A DNA stretch of 64,000 bases from the NCBI GenBank assembly GCA_963815645.1, contig CAWFHL010000001.1, positions 1,426,001-1,490,000 of the forward strand, written 5' to 3'. The stretch comes from JBBRHQ01 sp963815645 (GTDB taxonomy: Bacteria; Actinomycetota; Thermoleophilia; Solirubrobacterales; 70-9). Of this stretch, positions 59,197 to 64,000 are shown piece by piece. The notes beneath the pieces are model-generated. The model did not search any database and had not been told where the DNA came from. It worked only from the letters and a program-made list of their open reading frames with translations. Both the position numbers and the translations under genes were made by a program. Within the stretch, counting starts at the first letter, position 1. Every line of letters begins with the position of its first letter.

Positions 59197-59270
59197 GCTA
59201 GAGCAACACCTCCGCGCACGGCCGACGATGCGCGCTTCTACGATCTAAGTCTTGACTGCGCGGACCCGAA

Positions 59271-59756
59271 GTGGAGCGGCCCTTGGGCCCTGAGATCCCC
59301 GTGAGGATCGCCCCCCCGAGGGAGGCGGCGGAGGTCGCCCGGCTGATCGGCGGCTTTCGCGACTACTACGGCGAGTCCGAGCCCGGCGACGGGACGATCG
59401 GCGACACGGTCGGGCAGCTGATTGAGGATCCCTCGGCCGAGTTCCTGCTGGCGGGCGAGCCGGCTCGCGGAGTCGCCCAACTCCGCTTTCGCCTCTCCGT
59501 GTGGACCGGGGTCGAGGACGCCTGGCTCGAGGACCTCTTCGTCGAGCCGGAAGCCCGTGGCGGCGGGGTCGGCCGCGCCCTCGCCGAGGCCTGCGTCGAG
59601 CGCGCCCGACAACGCGGCTGCGCCCGCATCCAACTCGACTCGAACGAGCGCAACAGGCCCGCTGCTGCCCTCTATGCCTCGCTCGGCTTTGAGTCGGGCA
59701 CCTCAGGGCGATGGGACGGGGGTCAGAACCTGTACCTGACCAAGCGGCTGGCCTAG
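59271..59756 (+). CDS. GNAT-family N-acetyltransferase
   Basis: A 161-residue acetyl-CoA-dependent transferase from GTG 59271. Motif A is present: WLEDLFVEPEARGGGVGRALAEACVERA, with the R/Q-x-x-G-x-G/A acetyl-CoA loop as RGGGVG. Motif B follows in ARIQLDSNERNRPAAALYASLGFE. The substrate is not determinable. It stands between a sulfatase (divergent) and a HAD hydrolase (convergent). Confidence 0.93.
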   Translation: MERPLGPEIPVRIAPPREAAEVARLIGGFRDYYGESEPGDGTIGDTVGQLIEDPSAEFLLAGEPARGVAQLRFRLSVWTGVEDAWLEDLFVEPEARGGGVGRALAEACVERARQRGCARIQLDSNERNRPAAALYASLGFESGTSGRWDGGQNLYLTKRLA

Positions 59757-59761
59757 CTCCG

Positions 59762-60448
59762 TCAGCCGCCGGCGCCCAGCTTCTTCACAGCGTCGCGGAA
59801 GGTCTTCACCTCGGCGCTCGGCGCCTTGCGGCCGTCGAGCTTTTCGCCGTGACGGTTGACCCAGATCACCGGGACGTTCATCTTCAGGACCGGCGCTACA
59901 TCGTTCGCGTAATTGCTGCCGATGTGAAGCCAGCCCTTCTTGCCGCCGATCCGGCGGGCGCACTCCTTGAAATGCGTCGGATCCGGCTTGTAGCTGCGGA
60001 CCTGCTGCGCGGTGACGACCAGGTCGAGGTCGGTGCGCAGATGCCGGCGGGAGATGCCGAGCAGCTTGTCGTCGACGTTGGAGACGATCCCCACCTCGTA
60101 GCGCTTCGCCAGCCGGTCCATCGCCGCGTTGGCCTCACGGAAGGGCAGCCAGTAGGCGACGCTGTCGGGCAGGAACTGGGCGCGCGATGGCTCGACCTCC
60201 CAGCCGAGCTCGCCGGCCACCTTGACGATCGCCCGCCTCAGGACCTCTGCGTAGAGCTCGTACGACCCGCCCATGATCTCGGCCTGGACCTCGAAGAAGC
60301 GCTGCAAAAACGGCTCCTCGTCGAAGCTGAAGCCGTCCTTATCGGCCTCCTTGCGACAGGCGTCCGCGATTCCCTTCTCCCAGTCGATCAGGGTTCCGTA
60401 GCAGTCGGTGGTGACCCAGGTGATGTTTTTCAGGCTTGGCAGAGCCAT
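59762..60448 (-). CDS. HAD-superfamily hydrolase, haloacid-dehalogenase type
   Basis: A 228-residue hydrolase from ATG 60448. Motif I with the nucleophile Asp is TTDCYGTLIDWE, in the DxYGT form of type II haloacid dehalogenases. Motif II is IVSNVDD, motif III SYKPDP and motif IV IGSNYANDV. The cap domain is helical and inserted after motif I. Dephosphorylation or dehalogenation are both possible. The start is chosen at the first ATG before the core. Confidence 0.9.
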   Translation of the reverse strand: MALPSLKNITWVTTDCYGTLIDWEKGIADACRKEADKDGFSFDEEPFLQRFFEVQAEIMGGSYELYAEVLRRAIVKVAGELGWEVEPSRAQFLPDSVAYWLPFREANAAMDRLAKRYEVGIVSNVDDKLLGISRRHLRTDLDLVVTAQQVRSYKPDPTHFKECARRIGGKKGWLHIGSNYANDVAPVLKMNVPVIWVNRHGEKLDGRKAPSAEVKTFRDAVKKLGAGG

Positions 60449-60552
60449 GGCAAGGGGGCGGCATTATGGCAAGGAGGGGCCGCGCGGGCTTCGAGCCTGA
60501 TCGGGCTGGGCAGCCCCCTGCGGGCCGCTTGGATAGGCTGCCGCGGCCGGAT

Positions 60553-61698
60553 ATGGACCTGCTCGAATACCAGGGGAAGCGGCTGTTCGCCAAGCACGAC
60601 GTGCCGGTCCCCGACGGACGCCACGCGACGAGCGCTGACGAAGCCGTGGCCGCCGCCGATCAGGTCGGCTACCCGTGCGTGGTCAAGGCGCAGGTCGCGA
60701 TCGGCAAGCGCGGCAAGGCCGGTGGGATCAAGGTCGCCAAGGACGAGGCCGAGCTGCGCAGCCACTCCGAGGCGATCCTCGGGATGGACATCCGCGGCTT
60801 CACCGTCCACGAGGTGTGGATCGAGGAGGCCTCGGAGATCGCCTCCGAGCACTACGCGTCGATCATTCTCGACCGCTCGGAGAAGAAGCTGCTGGCGATC
60901 GTCACCGCCCAAGGGGGAATGGACGTGGAGGAGGTCGCCGAGGCCGACCCCGCGGCCGTGGTCAAGCGGCACATCGATCCGAGCGCGGCATTCGGCCCCG
61001 AGCCCGCCGGAGCGATCGTCGCCGAGGCGGGGATTCCCGAGGACGTCCGCGAGCAGGTGGCCGAGCTGCTGATCGAGCTGCACGAGGTCGCCACGGAGGA
61101 GGACGCGACCCTGATCGAGGTCAACCCGCTGATCGTCACCGCTGAGCGGAGGGTTCTGGCCCTCGACGCGAAGGTGACGATCGACGGCAACGCGCTGTTC
61201 CGCCACGAGGACCTCGCCGGCCTGACCGATGCCTCGGCCGAGGACCCGCAGGAGGAGATGGCGAAGCAGAAGGGCCTCACCTACGTCAAGCTCGAGGGCG
61301 ACATCGGCATCCTCGGCAATGGCGCCGGGCTCTGCATGTCGACGCTCGACGTTGTGGCCCAGGCCGGGGGCGCCCCGGCCAACTTCCTCGATGCGGGCGG
61401 CGGCTCGAAGGCCGAGGCGATCGTCGACGCGCTCGAGGTGATCACCTCGGACCCAAAGGTGAAGGCCGTCCTCTTCAACATCTTCGGTGGGATCACCCGC
61501 TGCGACGAGGTCGCCAAGGGGATCATCGAGGCCTCGAAGCAGATTGGGCTGAAGCTGCCCCTGGTGGTGCGCCTCGACGGGACCAACTCCGAGGAGGGCC
61601 TTCGCCTCCTTGCCGAAGCCGAGATCCCGGGGCTGGAGGTCGAGGAGACGATGCTGGGCGCGGCGAAACGGGTGGTGGAGCTTGCGACCAGCGACTAA
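60553..61698 (+). CDS. sucC: Succinyl-CoA synthetase (ADP-forming) beta subunit
   Basis: TCA-cycle enzyme subunit of 381 residues from ATG 60553 (MDLLEYQGKRLFAKHDVPVP). Seen: the ATP-grasp segments VVKAQVAIGKRGKAGGIKVA and SIILDRSEKKLLAIVT, ALDAKVTIDGNALFRH, GDIGILGNGAGLCMSTLD and FNIFGGITRCDEVAKG. Followed 11 bp later by sucD. Succinyl-CoA is also the end point of the propionate route encoded by the mutase at 21181. Confidence 0.97.
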   Translation: MDLLEYQGKRLFAKHDVPVPDGRHATSADEAVAAADQVGYPCVVKAQVAIGKRGKAGGIKVAKDEAELRSHSEAILGMDIRGFTVHEVWIEEASEIASEHYASIILDRSEKKLLAIVTAQGGMDVEEVAEADPAAVVKRHIDPSAAFGPEPAGAIVAEAGIPEDVREQVAELLIELHEVATEEDATLIEVNPLIVTAERRVLALDAKVTIDGNALFRHEDLAGLTDASAEDPQEEMAKQKGLTYVKLEGDIGILGNGAGLCMSTLDVVAQAGGAPANFLDAGGGSKAEAIVDALEVITSDPKVKAVLFNIFGGITRCDEVAKGIIEASKQIGLKLPLVVRLDGTNSEEGLRLLAEAEIPGLEVEETMLGAAKRVVELATSD

Positions 61699-61709
61699 CG
61701 GCTAGCGGC

Positions 61710-62582
61710 TTGTCCATCGTCGTCGACACCTCCACGAAGCTGGTCGTCTCCGGCCTGACCGGGCGCGAGGGCTCCTTCCACGGGCTCCGCAACCGCGACT
61801 ACGGCACCGACCTCGTCGCCGGGGTGACGCCCGGCAAGGGCGGCCAGGACGTCGACGGCGTGCCCGTCTTCGACTCGATCGCCGAGGCGGTCTCCGAGCG
61901 CGGCGCCAACACCTCGATGGTCTTCGTCCCGGCCCGCTTTGCGGCTGCCGCGATCGGCGAGGCGATCGATTCCGGCGTCCACACGGTGATCGCGATCACC
62001 GAAGGCATCCCGGTGCTTGACATGCTGAAGACCTACTGGAAGGCACGGGAGGCGGGGGTGCGGCTGATCGGCCCGAACTGCCCGGGGGTGCTCTCCCCGG
62101 GGAAGGCGAACGTGGGGATCATCCCCGCCCAGTTCTTCGACCCGGGCAAGATCGGGGTCGTCTCCAAGTCGGGCACCCTGACCTACCAGATCGGCAACGA
62201 GCTGAAGCAGGCGGGCGCCGGGAACTCCTCGATCGTCGGGATCGGCGGCGACCCGATCGTCGGCTCGGATTTCATAGACATCCTCACCCTGTTCGAGGCA
62301 GACGCCGAGACCGAGCTGATCGTCATGGTGGGGGAGATCGGCGGCGACGCGGAGGAGCGGGCCGCGGATTTCATCGCCGAGCAGGTGAGCAAGCCGGTGG
62401 TCGCCTACATCGCCGGCTTCACCGCGCCTCCCGGCAAGCAGATGGGACACGCGGGAGCGATCATCTCCGGCTCCTCGGGGACCGCCCAGGCGAAGAAGGA
62501 AGCGCTCGAGGCCAAAGGCGTCAGGGTCGGTGAGAGCCCGACCGAGGCCGCCGCGATCGCGGTCGAGGTCCTGGGAGGCTAG
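61710..62582 (+). CDS. sucD: Succinyl-CoA synthetase alpha subunit
   Basis: A 290-residue partner of sucC. The start is TTG 61710, giving SIVVDTSTKLVVSGLTGREGSFH, the usual N-terminus. CoA-binding Rossmann part: VAGVTPGKGGQ, VPVFDSIAEAV and ITEGIPVLDM. Also LIGPNCPGVLSPGK, and the phosphohistidine region GHAGAIISGSSGTAQAK with the catalytic His in MGHAGA. A GC-rich hairpin follows the stop. Confidence 0.96.
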   Translation: MSIVVDTSTKLVVSGLTGREGSFHGLRNRDYGTDLVAGVTPGKGGQDVDGVPVFDSIAEAVSERGANTSMVFVPARFAAAAIGEAIDSGVHTVIAITEGIPVLDMLKTYWKAREAGVRLIGPNCPGVLSPGKANVGIIPAQFFDPGKIGVVSKSGTLTYQIGNELKQAGAGNSSIVGIGGDPIVGSDFIDILTLFEADAETELIVMVGEIGGDAEERAADFIAEQVSKPVVAYIAGFTAPPGKQMGHAGAIISGSSGTAQAKKEALEAKGVRVGESPTEAAAIAVEVLGG

Positions 62583-62597
62583 TCTGCCGCTCCTCGA

Positions 62598-62623
62598 GCC
62601 CCGCCCCCGCGCGGGGGCGGGGC
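62598..62623 (+). terminator. GC-rich hairpin after sucCD
   Basis: A perfect 26-bp palindrome (gccccgcccccgc and its complement) 16 bp after the sucD stop. No T-tract follows, so it may be a Rho-independent-like or processing hairpin rather than a strong terminator. Confidence 0.55.
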
Positions 62624-62635
62624 TATGCTGAGCCC

Positions 62636-64000
62636 GTGGTTGGCCAGGGACGGAGAGCCCTCTCATGGCTTCGCGGTGCCGGAATGCGGGTCTACGAGGC
62701 GACCTCGGGGCGCTGGGGAGCAGCGATCGCCGGCGCCGAGCTGCTCGGGCTCTCGGCGATAGTCCTCGCCCAGCCGATCTTCGACGCCCTGCAGCGGAGC
62801 ACCTATGCCTTCCCGGGCCATCAGGTGGGAGGCAGCGACCTGGAGCTGTTCGCGGTCCTGCTGGTCTTGCTCCCTGCGGCGGGAATGCTGGCGATCGAGC
62901 TGCTGATCGGGTTGGCGTCGCGTCCTCTGCGGGGCCTGGTGCATCTTGCCTGGATCGGGCTGTTGGTAGCGCTGTTCGTCTGGCAGCTGTTGACCAACGA
63001 CGACGTCCAGAGCGGCTTTCTGCGTCTGCTGATCCCGGCAGCGGCGTTGATCGGCGCTGCGATTGTCTACCTGCGCTTCGATGGGGCGCGGCAGCTGCTG
63101 CGGATTCTCGCATTTGCCGCTCCCGTGATCGCGGGCCTCTTCCTGTTCACCGATCCGATCTCGAGCTTCACTTTTCCCGAGGGCGTCGACGTACCCAAGG
63201 CACAGATCGAATCGAAGACGCCCGTGGTGGTGCTGATCTTCGATGAGTTTCCGATGACGGCGCTGCTCAACGATCATGAGCAGGTAGACGCCAAGCGCTT
63301 TCCAAACTTTGCCGCTCTCTCGCGGCACTCCGACTGGTTCCGCAACGCCCTGACCGTTGCCGATACCACCGAGCAGGCCGTGCCGGCGATCCTGACCGGA
63401 GACTTCCCGAAGCCGAATGGAGTGGCCTCCTACACCGACCACCCTCGCAATCTGTTCACGCTTTTTGACTCCTCCTCGTACCGGCTCAACATCTCGGAGT
63501 CCGAGACGGACCTCTGCCCGCCGGACGTCTGCTCGAGCTCGTCGTCTGTGCCAAGCCGCCTCGCAGTCCTCACCGAGGTGGGCGGAGAGGTCGCGAACTC
63601 GCTTCCCTTCAACCTCGTGGCGCGAACGGGGACGGAAGTTGGAGCAATGGTTCCCCTCTGACTCGGGATCCGGTGCCGCCTCCGCCGATCCCACATGTCC
63701 GGTGGACTCGACAGGGAGCTGGTGTCCGCACAAGCAGCTGCTGAGATTCATCTCGGATCTGAAGGCGAAGCCGCAGGCCTCCCTGAACGTGGTCCATGTC
63801 GAGCTCCCCCACGCACCCTGGCAGTACATGCCCTCGGGACTCCGCTACTCCCGCTCGATAATCGGCCGTCGTGCCGAACTCGGAGACATGGTTGAACTCG
63901 CCCGGCTACCCGATGCAGGCTCTTCAACGACTGACTCTGCAGCTCCAGTACACGGACCGACTGCTGGGCAAGGCAATCGCCCGCTTGCGCCGGCTCGGCC
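62636..64000 (+). CDS. Membrane-anchored sulfatase-fold enzyme, paralogue (partial, frameshifted)
   Basis: Paralogue of the gene at 55396, GTG 62636, running off the right edge. N-terminal helices: LLGLSAIVLAQPIFDAL, LELFAVLLVLLPAAGMLAI, GLVHLAWIGLLVALFVW, LRILAFAAPVIAGLFLF. Then the sulfatase-fold start KTPVVVLIFDEFPMTALLND, NALTVADTTEQAVPAILTGDF, and later VVHVELPHAPWQYMPSG. The frame breaks near 63620 and again near 63870. The end fragment NSPGYPMQALQRLTLQLQYTD matches the paralogue's HYMQSGYADRLVGLL region. Likely the same type of surface-glycan phospho- or sulfotransferase/hydrolase. Confidence 0.82.

Overview
This 64 kb window is high-GC bacterial chromosome. Gene content and style point to an actinobacterium-like lineage, and Thermoleophilia/Solirubrobacterales is my best guess. 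Reasons: many GTG starts and 4-nt ATGA/GTGA overlaps, a PAC2-family protein, a DUF2342-type zinc metalloprotease, an acyl-CoA carboxylase built from a biotin-carboxylase/carrier chain plus a separate beta chain, and polyprenol-phosphate and GT-C glycosyltransferases. There is no rRNA or tRNA marker, so the lineage is inference. No prophage, IS element, CRISPR array or tRNA was seen.

Layout. 0-19 kb is housekeeping: SDR enzyme, isoleucyl-tRNA synthetase, thioredoxin, Ppm-like glycosyltransferase, PolX, trehalose-phosphatase, a split TauE/SafE permease, ArfB, a YhaM-like OB/HD nuclease, PAC2 protein, a UvrD/RecB-type helicase-nuclease, an inositol-phosphatase-like enzyme, a metalloprotease, a histone-H1-like basic protein and a sigma factor fused to an anti-sigma-like zinc finger. 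19-40 kb is a cell-surface glycan region: UDP-glucuronate decarboxylase, two GT2 enzymes, several GT-C-like membrane proteins, two methyltransferases, an OafA-type acyltransferase and an SGNH hydrolase. Propionate genes (mutase large subunit, carboxylase beta chain) are interspersed. 40-47 kb holds an ornithine-cyclodeaminase homologue, a tiny possible carboxylase epsilon-like protein, dodecin, and a sulfate assimilation cluster (rhodanese, sulfite reductase, Fe-S APS/PAPS reductase, ATP sulfurylase, APS kinase). 47-64 kb has a GT39-like protein, a TetR/MFS pair with visible operators, a PHP phosphoesterase, the biotin carboxylase/carrier subunit, a small YLDPGSGS membrane protein with a methyltransferase and membrane sulfatase-fold enzymes, a sulfatase, GNAT, HAD and succinyl-CoA synthetase.

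Two points stand out. First, an 82-bp element with two nested perfect inverted repeats sits in-frame inside two unrelated genes (isoleucyl-tRNA synthetase and biotin carboxylase). The copies differ at 14 sites, and 10 of these are five compensatory base-pair changes in the stems. It behaves like a protein-coding palindromic element of the kind known from Rickettsia, and I know of no such description in this lineage. Second, many genes carry single-base frameshifts. Where the intended frame could be reconstructed, nearly all are +1 insertions, densest at 22.4-29.4 kb. Because they also hit conserved metabolic genes, I read most as consensus errors rather than decay. Coordinates below span the reconstructed genes.
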